Assembly: GCA_028281945.1 (NCBI GenBank)
Contig: JANQIW010000119.1
Span: 1-64,000, forward strand
Source of the DNA: Prochloraceae cyanobacterium PL24a_bin.78
GTDB taxonomy: Bacteria; Cyanobacteriota; Cyanobacteriia; Cyanobacteriales; JANQIW01
Direction: 5' to 3'
Length of the DNA stretch: 64,000 nucleotides
Shown piece after piece: positions 42,714 to 50,665 of the stretch. The translations under genes were made by a program, and so were the position numbers. The notes beneath the pieces were generated by a model. The model made no database searches. It was not told the origin of the DNA and saw only the letters and a list, made by a program, of their open reading frames with translations. Within the stretch, counting starts at the first letter, position 1; each line of letters opens with the position of its first letter.

Positions 42714-43198
42714 AGAACCACTCCTTTTTTTAGTGAACTTATTATTCATTTTATGGTTTTTATTTCTCAATTTGCTCAAGAATTTTGATGTTTTAAGCTA
42801 TTTCAAATTGTTTTTAGTTTAATTTTTGATCAATTTTTCTTGATTACAAAACCTATAGAATTTTTGGTTAACTTGTTTTTCCATTGAATATGCCTCCATA
42901 GAAAGATCAGGTTAAATGTCAAATTTACTTGATATAAAGCTACATTTATTATAATAGAAAAATATCCTGAAAAATTTCTACCGTCAAAAAAATTTAATAA
43001 CTAGAATTAACCCTCAATAAGATTTGCTAAATAATTGAGGTAAATCTAAGAATTCTTAATAGTTAAAAGCTAGAATTTGGTAACACTTAGCTGTTTACTT
43101 GTTAGCTTTGAAAATATATGCTATCTTTAGCAATTAAAATCAGACATAATATAAACAATATAGTAATATTATCAATAAATACAAAACTCAAAAAAACC
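42714..43198. other. Intergenic region upstream of the TPR gene
   Basis: About 485 AT-rich bases between divergent genes. An open frame continuous with the TPR gene extends upstream to 43118, but that part (Ile/Asn/Lys-rich, with no counterpart I know) is probably not translated. I see no repeat, RNA gene or clear terminator. Confidence 0.45.
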
Positions 43199-44995
43199 AT
43201 GGAAAACTGTGTAGAATTAATCGAAAAAATCATAGAACTTTATCTTAAAGGAAAAATCCGCTCCAAACAACAAATCAGCCAAATGTTAGCAGAAGGAATT
43301 ACCCAAGGGATGGGAGAAATATTCGATCGAGTATTAGAACAAAAAATAGAAGAAACCACCGCTCAACTAGAAACAAAACTCAAAGCAACAAGAGTTTTAA
43401 GAGCATTAGAAACCATCAAAAAAGAATGGATTAACTACCAAAAAGAAAACCAAGTAAACCAAACTATCGCAACAGCTACCCAACAAATCATAGCAACAGA
43501 AACCAACCAACAAATTCTCACCTTACTAAAAATAATCGATCCCAATAAAAAAGAAACCCTCAATCGAAAACAACTAACAGAATTAGCCGAATCCTTAAAA
43601 AATGAACCCTCCAAAACAGAAGAAATCAATCAACTAGCCAACGGAATTATAGAAGGATTAAAAGCATTTTCCCAACTAGAAGATCATATAATAAATTGGA
43701 TTTACGAACAAAATAAAAGTACATTAGGATTTGCCCAAGAAAAAAAAGGCCCATGGATTTATTGGGAGAAAAAAATCAATAGCCCACTTCCCAAACAACT
43801 ATTTCAAACCCTAGGAGAAGAAAAAGACATAACCGAAATATCCAGAAAATCAAATGAAAGAGAAATAGCAGCTTGGGTAGAATTAATAATTCTTCTCCAA
43901 TACCTCCAAAAAGGATTAGTAACCTGGTTTGATAAACAACCTTACGACGCAAAAATCGGCAAAAAATTATCCTACACAACCCTTCTATCTTTTTCCAATA
44001 TTTGGGCGCAATTATCAATAGGATTTAACCAAAAAAATCACCTTAACCAAGCCTGTTTTCAAGTAATGTTGCAAATACTTCGCACCCTTGCCAAACGAGA
44101 TGATTTTCCCCTTTATGGAGGAATTTTTGCCTCATTTTCTGGTAAATATCTCCAAAATGCTTTAACCTATTTTGATGAGCCTTTAACATTATTTGAAGGT
44201 GATCAAGATAAGGCACGTTTATTAGCATTATTAGGTTACTCCCAAAGAGTATTAGGAAATTATCAAAAAGCAAAAACTTTCCACGAAGAAGCCTTAGAAA
44301 TTTTGAGTAAAACTGAAGATAAACCTTGTTTTATAGCCCACCTAAATCATCTTTGTCGCATCTATATCGAAGAAAAAGAATATTCCCAAGCCATTAATTA
44401 TAGCCAGCGCGCCTTAATTTTTTCCCGCCAATATGCTGACAGATTAGGAGAAGCAAATGCCTTAGTAAATTTAGGGTATTCCAAAGTATTTTCTGCCAGA
44501 GAAATAGACTCCATGGATGCAACAATTTACCAAGAAGCTATCAACTATCTCGAAGAAGGTTTACAATTAGCAGAAAAATTAGGAGATCGATCGATCCTCG
44601 CATTAGGTTATAATAGCTTAGGAATAGCCTATCAAATGAATTCCCAACCTACCGCAGCAATTAAAGCCTTAGAATCTGCCAAAAAAGTCGCCCAATCTTT
44701 TGGAGATGCCTACCTTCAAGGATTAAATTTTGCCTACCTAGCCGAAGCATATTACAGTTTAGAAAACACTTCCGAAGCAATTCACAATGGATTTTTAGCC
44801 ATGTATCTTTTAAATCAAATTCAATCGGAAAAATGGCGATCAAGTGCCGGATTACTATCAATAATTTTAGGGCAAATAGGCACAGAAAAATTCCAAAGTA
44901 TTCTCTTAGAAAACCGCCCCAAAATAATAAGAATTATCGGAGTAGATGGCTACGATTACCTCCTAGAATTGCTCAACGAATATAATAATAACTAA
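43199..44995 (+). CDS. Tetratricopeptide repeat protein
   Basis: About 598 residues from the ATG at 43199 (MENCVELIEKIIELYLKGKI); an ATG at 43118 would add 27 unlikely residues. The first 170 residues are helical and Gln/Lys-rich. The region from about 320 to 560 holds TPR motifs, for example ARLLALLGYSQRVLGNYQKA, ALVNLGYSKVFSAREIDSMD and ALGYNSLGIAYQMNSQPTAA. TPR arrays bind other proteins. Large TPR proteins that open this way are frequent in cyanobacteria and uncharacterised as far as I know. It faces the CDPS cluster (convergent), so a functional link is not implied. Confidence 0.82.
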   Translation: MENCVELIEKIIELYLKGKIRSKQQISQMLAEGITQGMGEIFDRVLEQKIEETTAQLETKLKATRVLRALETIKKEWINYQKENQVNQTIATATQQIIATETNQQILTLLKIIDPNKKETLNRKQLTELAESLKNEPSKTEEINQLANGIIEGLKAFSQLEDHIINWIYEQNKSTLGFAQEKKGPWIYWEKKINSPLPKQLFQTLGEEKDITEISRKSNEREIAAWVELIILLQYLQKGLVTWFDKQPYDAKIGKKLSYTTLLSFSNIWAQLSIGFNQKNHLNQACFQVMLQILRTLAKRDDFPLYGGIFASFSGKYLQNALTYFDEPLTLFEGDQDKARLLALLGYSQRVLGNYQKAKTFHEEALEILSKTEDKPCFIAHLNHLCRIYIEEKEYSQAINYSQRALIFSRQYADRLGEANALVNLGYSKVFSAREIDSMDATIYQEAINYLEEGLQLAEKLGDRSILALGYNSLGIAYQMNSQPTAAIKALESAKKVAQSFGDAYLQGLNFAYLAEAYYSLENTSEAIHNGFLAMYLLNQIQSEKWRSSAGLLSIILGQIGTEKFQSILLENRPKIIRIIGVDGYDYLLELLNEYNNN

Positions 44996-45096
44996 CTATA
45001 TAAAATCAAAAACATATCCCTTAAATTTTCAGAAATAGAATTAATCTTAAAAGGGATATTACTAAAGTAATTTATTAATTGTTAATTATTAATTTT

Positions 45097-45840
45097 TTAA
45101 ATTTTGTTTCTCAGACGCAAACTCCCCCAAATCATATTTTGAACAGGAAAAGGAACATTAGTATGCAAACCTTGAGCAATTTCTTCAAATGTTTTAATGG
45201 AACCCGGATAAATTAAAACTAGCCATCCAGCTTTAGCAAGACAAGTAAACAAAGCAGATTCTTCTAACAAATAAGTTATAGCCAAATCCTTGTTTTGTTG
45301 GAAAAACCCTTCCACTTCCTCAGTATCAGCATTTTCAGGTTGAATTCGATGAAGATAATCCTCAGCAAAAGAATCAACTATTTGACAAAAAGCTTCATGA
45401 TTTTGATAAAGACTTTGAAACTCCTGATAATACACTTCAAAATCCCATTGCTTTTCAATCTCTGAAGTCAATTGAAATTTGAAACAACAACTTTCTTCAT
45501 ATTGCTGGAAAAGAGGATATTTCTCATTAATAAACTCCAATCCAGTATTAAGTGCCTTAAATCTACTCTCATTTTCATTAAATTGGGTTTTAACTTGGAT
45601 AGTAAGTCGATAGATGCTGTCAGTAACTAAAACTAAACAAGTTTTGAAATTCTTACTAATCCATTTGATAGAAGCTTGAAGTCGCCTATTATCCATAAAA
45701 TTTTTACTTCGTAAGCTGACTCCAAAAACACATTTTTCATAATCAAATAGATGATTACGCATCTTTTCTGGGAAAACCTTAGCTAAACTTGCTTTATAAA
45801 TATTAGCTTTTATCTTATCTTCGTTATAGTTATTATTCAT
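45097..45840 (-). CDS. tRNA-dependent cyclodipeptide synthase homologue 1 (XYP-like)
   Basis: A 247-residue protein matching the cyclodipeptide synthase (CDPS) family by motif. CDPSs use two aminoacyl-tRNAs to form cyclic dipeptides through an acyl-enzyme on a Ser. Here Ser42 in VFGVSLRSKNF aligns with AlbC Ser37, Tyr190 and Glu194 in TYLLEESALF with Tyr178 and Glu182, and Tyr211 in VLIYPGS with Tyr202. Pro212 after that Tyr and Ser45 at the AlbC Asn40 position place it in the XYP group. LVLVTDSIYRLTI is also family-like. It lies 220 bases downstream of a separate TerB-like gene and closely resembles the C-terminal domain of the fused gene at 46657-48021. No tailoring enzyme is nearby; the product is unknown. 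Confidence 0.85.
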   Translation of the reverse strand: MNNNYNEDKIKANIYKASLAKVFPEKMRNHLFDYEKCVFGVSLRSKNFMDNRRLQASIKWISKNFKTCLVLVTDSIYRLTIQVKTQFNENESRFKALNTGLEFINEKYPLFQQYEESCCFKFQLTSEIEKQWDFEVYYQEFQSLYQNHEAFCQIVDSFAEDYLHRIQPENADTEEVEGFFQQNKDLAITYLLEESALFTCLAKAGWLVLIYPGSIKTFEEIAQGLHTNVPFPVQNMIWGSLRLRNKI

Positions 45841-46060
45841 TAAAATTTTAAAATTCCAATATATTTTAAAGTACTTATATTAATTTTATTTAAGATTAGA
45901 ATAGATAAATTAGGAAAATCAACAATTAGAAATAAAAATTCCAGTTTAACTCTCTCACTATTTTATAAAATTAATATTATTACTTATTACTAAAAAAATA
46001 AGAGGGTAAAATACACCTCTATAGATTAAATAAAAAGTTCTTTTGAATTTTAAAAACCAA

Positions 46061-46540
46061 TTAAATATCAGTTTCAAATAAACCAAATCGTAATTTTTCA
46101 GTTGCATCTTCCAATTCCGCTAAAGATTCAATACTAACAACCACAGTTTTTTCTATGCCTAAAATCTCTGCTGCTTTAGCTACGTATGCTTTTTCTTTCG
46201 CATGATAATCTTCATCAGCTCGACACATTTTAATAGCTTGATATAACATAACTCGGCGGAAATTTATAGGAAAATCATACTTAATATTACCTAAAAGAGT
46301 CTCAATATTAGCATTCTTCCAATCTAATTTACGGATAGCTTCAATATATTCTTCAACATCGGCTAACAAGAGTTTCTGTTCATCAATATACCACTGAAGT
46401 TCTTTTTCATTTAACTCGCCATCTGCACCAGCAATAGCCATTAATGCATTAGCATAATTAACTGCTACGTCAAAATCAATTGGCTGAGTGATGTTATATC
46501 TTTTTTGAGCATATATAGTTGGTTGAAGAGTTTTTGCCAT
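46061..46540 (-). CDS. Stand-alone TerB-like domain protein
   Basis: A 159-residue helical protein resembling TerB (tellurite resistance) domains: the pattern ALMAIAGADGELNEKELQWY and, near the end, MCRADEDYHAKEKAYVAKAA with EILGI. The paired acidic motifs could bind metal. The N-terminus MAKTLQPTIYAQKRYNITQP is almost the same as that of the fused TerB-CDPS protein (46657-48021), so the two are recent duplicates. Next on the strand is CDPS homologue 1, so this pair looks like a split version of the fused gene. Function unknown; TerB proteins are known from stress and phage-resistance loci. Confidence 0.8.
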   Translation of the reverse strand: MAKTLQPTIYAQKRYNITQPIDFDVAVNYANALMAIAGADGELNEKELQWYIDEQKLLLADVEEYIEAIRKLDWKNANIETLLGNIKYDFPINFRRVMLYQAIKMCRADEDYHAKEKAYVAKAAEILGIEKTVVVSIESLAELEDATEKLRFGLFETDI

Positions 46541-46656
46541 AATTGTTTACCTCTGATTTAGATTATTCGGTACTATAATATCAGGGTTGGTGACACTATA
46601 AGAAGATAATTTCGTTATTTAACATTAATAAATTATTAAGTATTAATTGTTAATTA

Positions 46657-48021
46657 TTAATTTTTTATAACCTTTTTTTTCAGACGCAGACTAACCCAAA
46701 TCATATGTTGAAGAGGTAAAGGAACATCAGGATGCAAACCTTCAGCAATTTCTTCAAAAGTTTTTATCGATCCGGGATATACAAAAGCTGGCCATCCTGC
46801 TTTAGCAAGACAAGTAAAAAAAGCAGACTCTTCCAATAGATAAGTTGTAGCCAAATCCTTGTACTTCTGCATAAACTCTTGCATTTCCTCTGATTTTGCC
46901 TCTTCCCCTCTGTTAAGATAAATTTGGGCAAAAGAGTCAACCATCTTACCAAAAGATTCATTATTTTGATAAAGATTTTTAAAGTCGCCATAATAAGTCT
47001 CAAAGTCTGATTCCTTTTCAATCTCTGAAGTCAATTTAAACTCAAAGCGACAGCTTTCGTTGTATTTCTCAAAAAGAGGAGATTTCTCTTTGATATATTC
47101 TAATCCAGTATCAAGTGCTTCTGAGCGATTTTCATCTTCCTTCAGTTTGCTTCTAATTTGGATAGTAAGTCGATAGATACTGTCGGTAACTAAAACTAAA
47201 CAAGTTTTGAAGTTTTCGCTAATCCATTTAATGGAACCTTCAAGTCGTTTATCATTAACAAAGTTTTTGCTTCCTAGACTAATTAGAAAAACGCAACTTT
47301 GATAATCAGATAGAGATTTCCGTAGACGATCGGGGGAAACCTTGGCTAAACTTGCTTTGTAGGAATAATCTTCTGGCTTCTTGTCAGTAAATTCGATTAA
47401 TTTTAACTCTTCTTTTTTATGATCGATAGCTTTGCAGATGCTTGACTGAAACTCTTTTAACAACTCTAGAGATAAATGATTCCATTCAATCTTCTGAAGA
47501 TTTTCAATCATTTTTGATTCATCATTATCAATTTCTACTTTATCAGAAGTTTTTTGGGGAGATTCTTCATCATTTAGTTCGTTTATCTCTTCAAATATTG
47601 CTAAAGACTCAATACTAATAAGCACATGATCTTCGATATCTAAAATCTTTGCTGCTTTAGCTACAGATGCTTTTTCTTTTTGATGATAGTTCTCATCAGC
47701 TCGACACATTTTAATGGCTTGATATAACATTGTTCTGCGGAAATTCATCGGTAATTCATCTTTGATTTTAGTTAAAATTTCTTGAAGATTAGCATTTTTC
47801 CAATCAAATCTACGAATTTCTTCGAGGTATTCTTCAGAATTAATTAGAAAAATTTCCTGTTCTTGGACATACCATTGAAATTCTTCTTCTTTTAATTCAC
47901 CATCTGCTCCAGCAATACTCATTAATGCACGACCATAATTTATTGCTATTTCCAAATCGATTGGTTGAGTAATATTATATTTATGTTGAGCATATGGGGT
48001 TGGTTGAAGGGTTTTTGCCAT
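46657..48021 (-). CDS. TerB-like domain fused to a cyclodipeptide synthase domain
   Basis: A 454-residue two-domain protein. Residues 1-150 are TerB-like (ALMSIAGADGELKEEEFQWY is the signature near residue 32; MCRADENYHQKEKASVAKAA near 105). An acidic linker spans about 150-210. Residues 215-450 are a CDPS domain: Ser248 in VFLISLGSKNF aligns with the AlbC catalytic Ser37, Tyr394 and Glu398 in TYLLEESAFF with Tyr178 and Glu182, and Tyr415-Pro416 in FVYPGS with the XYP motif. All catalytic positions are kept. I know of no described CDPS with a TerB domain. The fusion suggests that the TerB part senses something or positions the synthase, which is inference. Its upstream sequence is a near copy of that of the stand-alone TerB gene. 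Confidence 0.85.
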   Translation of the reverse strand: MAKTLQPTPYAQHKYNITQPIDLEIAINYGRALMSIAGADGELKEEEFQWYVQEQEIFLINSEEYLEEIRRFDWKNANLQEILTKIKDELPMNFRRTMLYQAIKMCRADENYHQKEKASVAKAAKILDIEDHVLISIESLAIFEEINELNDEESPQKTSDKVEIDNDESKMIENLQKIEWNHLSLELLKEFQSSICKAIDHKKEELKLIEFTDKKPEDYSYKASLAKVSPDRLRKSLSDYQSCVFLISLGSKNFVNDKRLEGSIKWISENFKTCLVLVTDSIYRLTIQIRSKLKEDENRSEALDTGLEYIKEKSPLFEKYNESCRFEFKLTSEIEKESDFETYYGDFKNLYQNNESFGKMVDSFAQIYLNRGEEAKSEEMQEFMQKYKDLATTYLLEESAFFTCLAKAGWPAFVYPGSIKTFEEIAEGLHPDVPLPLQHMIWVSLRLKKKVIKN

Positions 48022-48116
48022 AGTTATTTATTTCTAATTTAGATGATTCGGTACTATAATATCAGCCTTAGTGACAGTATCATCAAACTATTATTTTATT
48101 GAAAATTAAAGAATTG

Positions 48117-48247
48117 TTAATTTTTTATAACACTTTTTTTCAGACGCAGACTAACCCAAATCATATGTTGAAGAGGAGAGGAATATTAAGTTGTAAGCTT
48201 TAATAAGCCTCAAAATCCAATTCTTTTTCAATCTCTAAAGCCAATTT
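48117..48247 (-). pseudogene. Relic of a further CDPS copy (two collapsed fragments)
   Basis: Two pieces of CDPS coding sequence survive in the gap between homologues 2 and 3. The lower piece (48117 to about 48175) reads QHMIWVSLRLKKSVIKN and stop, against QHMIWVSLRLKKKVIKN at the end of the fused protein. The upper piece (about 48202-48247) reads KLALEIEKELDFEAY then stop, against KLTSEIEKESDFETYY in the middle of the fused protein. Everything between them, about 100 residues, is missing. It is a deletion remnant of a duplicated gene closely related to the fused copy. Confidence 0.8.
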
Positions 48248-48310
48248 AATAATTAGTACTTCATAAATATTTTAAAATATTATTTATATTATTAATGTAA
48301 ATATTAGTTC

Positions 48311-49009
48311 CTACCTTTTTTTAAAATGAATAGAGACTAAAATTAATTCATTAATTTCTTCAAAAAGCTCAGGATATTCTCCATTAACTATCTCCGTTAA
48401 AGTGCTAAATAATCCGGGATATACCATAACAGAGAAACCACGTCTTTGAAGACAGGAGAAAATAGCAAATTCTTCTAAAAAATACTCACAAGATCTCTGA
48501 ATATAATCTTCTAATAAATCATTATTTACGTTATTCCATCGCCGATTATAATAATTTCGACTGAAAGCTTCAACAGACGATCGAAATTTAGGATTAGTGT
48601 TGAAGAATTCCTTTAGATATAAGTAAAAATATAGATAGTCTTTTGATTCTTGAATTTGGCTACAAGTTTCTATAGTGAATTTAGTTTTATCTTCAAATGC
48701 TCTGAAAATATATTCTTGTTCTTTAATGAAAGAATTGCCAATTTTGAGAGCTTCAACAAGTGCTATATTTGGATCAAAGGATTTGGTTGTCTCCAAAGTA
48801 ATACGATGAATACTATCTCCAACCAAAACTAGACAATGGGAAAACCGTAGTGAAACCCATTTAGCCATTGCCTTGAGCTTTTCTGGAGTAAAATTACTAT
48901 TCTCAAGACTTACACCCAAAAAACAGGAATCCAATTTTTCAAAACTTCTTCTAGCTGAAACAGGATAAACATAATCAGTTTTAGCACGATATTCTCGCGA
49001 TTCTAGCAT
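48311..49009 (-). CDS. tRNA-dependent cyclodipeptide synthase homologue 3 (divergent)
   Basis: A 232-residue CDPS homologue, clearly different from the other two. Ser34 in LGVSLENSNF aligns with AlbC Ser37, Tyr176 and Glu180 in EYFLEEFAIF with Tyr178 and Glu182, and Tyr197-Pro198 in MVYPGL with the YP motif. The family-typical LVLVGDSIHRITL is present. Unlike the other two it has Asn37 at the position of AlbC Asn40, so it combines the Asn of the NYH group with the YP of the XYP group. It has no TerB domain. It is the most upstream gene of the cluster on the minus strand; no cytochrome P450, oxidase or methyltransferase that usually modifies cyclodipeptides is adjacent. Confidence 0.83.
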   Translation of the reverse strand: MLESREYRAKTDYVYPVSARRSFEKLDSCFLGVSLENSNFTPEKLKAMAKWVSLRFSHCLVLVGDSIHRITLETTKSFDPNIALVEALKIGNSFIKEQEYIFRAFEDKTKFTIETCSQIQESKDYLYFYLYLKEFFNTNPKFRSSVEAFSRNYYNRRWNNVNNDLLEDYIQRSCEYFLEEFAIFSCLQRRGFSVMVYPGLFSTLTEIVNGEYPELFEEINELILVSIHFKKR

Positions 49010-49161
49010 ATATAAATTCTGAAATCTAAAATTGTAGCAAATCGAAATTCTTCAAATTATATTTAAAAACATAGATACCAGGGAAAAGCCCTGGAAAAAA
49101 TACAGTAAATGTGATAAAACTTAAGAGATTTTTATAATTAACTCTTACTTCATCTATAAAA

Positions 49162-50145
49162 CTAAATCTGATTTCCCATGATTTTATGCACAGCTTCAAC
49201 AATTTGATTAGGTTGAATAATAGTAAGACGTTCTAAAGTTCCATTATAAGGAGTAGGAATATCCTGAGAAGAAAGACGAATTACAGGAGCATCCAACTCA
49301 TCAAACAACTGCTCATTAATCAAAGCAGTTAACTCCGCCCCAATACCACCAGTTTTCATACACTCTTCCACAATAATCACCCGATGAGTTTTACGAATCG
49401 ACTCACCAATAGTATTCATATCCAGAGGCTTAAGAGAAATAAGATCAATTAATTCAGGATTAAACCCATCTTTTTCTAATTGTTTAAGAGCCTGTACACA
49501 ATGATGACGCATACGAGAATAACTTAATATTGTAACATCTGTACCAGAACGCACAATTTCTGCCTTATCTAAGGGAAGAGTATACTCTTGATGCGGAAGA
49601 TGTTCTTTAAGATTATATAAAAGAACGTGCTCAAAAAATAGTACTGGATTATCATCACGAATAGCAGACTTAAGTAAACCCTTAGCATTATAAGTAGTCG
49701 AACAAGCCACAATTTTCAAACCAGGCACAGCTTGGAAATAAGCCTCCAAACGCTGAGAATGTTCAGCCCCCAACTGTCGGCCCACACCACCGGGTCCACG
49801 AATTACCACTGGAATTTTGAAATTACCACCAGAAGTATACCGTAGCATACCAGCATTATTAGCAATTTGGTTAAAAGCTAAAAGCAAAAAACCCATATTC
49901 ATACCTTCAATAATGGGTCTTAAGCCAGTCATAGCAGCGCCTACCGCCATTCCAGTAAAGCTATTTTCCGCAATAGGAGTATCCAAAAGACGTAAATCCC
50001 CGTATTTTTTATAAAGATCCTTTGTTACTTTATAAGAGCCTCCATAATGGCCCACATCTTCTCCTAAAACGAAAACAGTATTATCACGAGCCATTTCTTC
50101 ATCGATTGCTTCTCGCAAAGCATTAAACATTAAAGTTTCTGTCAT
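49162..50145 (-). CDS. pdhB: Pyruvate dehydrogenase E1 component, beta subunit
   Basis: The E1 beta subunit forms, with E1 alpha, the thiamine-diphosphate enzyme that decarboxylates pyruvate. The 327-residue protein has the thiamine-diphosphate-binding half ([40 protein letters not shown]) and the C-terminal transketolase domain ([20 protein letters not shown]). Length and sequence match the cyanobacterial and chloroplast type. No E1 alpha, E2 or E3 gene is adjacent, which is usual in cyanobacteria. Confidence 0.95.
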   Translation of the reverse strand: MTETLMFNALREAIDEEMARDNTVFVLGEDVGHYGGSYKVTKDLYKKYGDLRLLDTPIAENSFTGMAVGAAMTGLRPIIEGMNMGFLLLAFNQIANNAGMLRYTSGGNFKIPVVIRGPGGVGRQLGAEHSQRLEAYFQAVPGLKIVACSTTYNAKGLLKSAIRDDNPVLFFEHVLLYNLKEHLPHQEYTLPLDKAEIVRSGTDVTILSYSRMRHHCVQALKQLEKDGFNPELIDLISLKPLDMNTIGESIRKTHRVIIVEECMKTGGIGAELTALINEQLFDELDAPVIRLSSQDIPTPYNGTLERLTIIQPNQIVEAVHKIMGNQI

Positions 50146-50665
50146 GTAGTTTTTATCTCATCTATTCCTATAAAAGGAATATTATAGCAGTCAGCTATTA
50201 GATTAATTATCCTTACCGTTAAAGTTGAAACGGGCATTTCTAGAAATTGTTTGCAACCCGATTTGATTTAATAAGTAATAAGTAACTAAGTAATTAAGTA
50301 AATAAGATGCACTCTTTTTCTCCCTTGTCTTCCAAGTCTACCTTGTCTTCCAAGTCTACCTTGTCTTCCAAGTCTCAAGAAACTCCCCATCACCCATTCC
50401 CCCACTCTCCCACTCTCCCATTCCCCCACTCTCCCACTCTCCCCATCTGCCCATTCTCTAATTCTCCCATCCCCCATTCTCCTTACTCAATGTCAATCAT
50501 ACATAATTACCCAAAAAATGATATTAACTAGATTCGGCAGTCCTCAATGGGAAATGATACTATAAATCAGTTAAAATAGATTAAATAAAGAAGGCATAGT
50601 TAAAAGAATCTCTTTTTTTTATAGAGAGAAAATCTTTCAAGCTAGACTGGAGAAAAAAAACAAGC
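50146..50665. other. Intergenic region between divergent pdhB and dnaK1
   Basis: About 520 bases holding promoters for both genes, which I cannot place. The stretch 50267-50306 has short repeats of TAAGTAA type, and 50323-50478 is the large pyrimidine-rich tandem repeat listed separately. Open frames through the repeat on both strands are products of its composition. Confidence 0.6.
50323..50478. repeat. Two adjacent short tandem repeat arrays, pyrimidine-rich
   Basis: The first array is three copies of the 18-base unit CCTTGTCTTCCAAGTCTA (50323-50340, 50341-50358, 50359-50375, the last lacking its final base). It is followed by about 100 bases of degenerate units built from CCCACTCT and CCCATTC. 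Almost all pyrimidine on the plus strand. It lies about 190 bases before the dnaK1 start. The 9-base unit at 10974-11013 shares its CTTGTCTTCC core. Confidence 0.9.

Noticed and set aside
43118-43198. Upstream extension of the TPR protein
   Set aside because: The added residues are Ile/Asn-rich and the downstream MENCVELIEKI start is the more usual opening for such proteins.
50323-50375. CRISPR array suspected from regularly spaced repeats
   Set aside because: The 18-base units are directly joined with no unique spacers and no cas gene is nearby.
50286-50531. Open frames on both strands through the pyrimidine-rich repeats
   Set aside because: The translations are simple repeats (His-Ser-Pro-Thr-Leu on one strand, Gly-Arg-Gln on the other), caused by the tandem DNA repeats.
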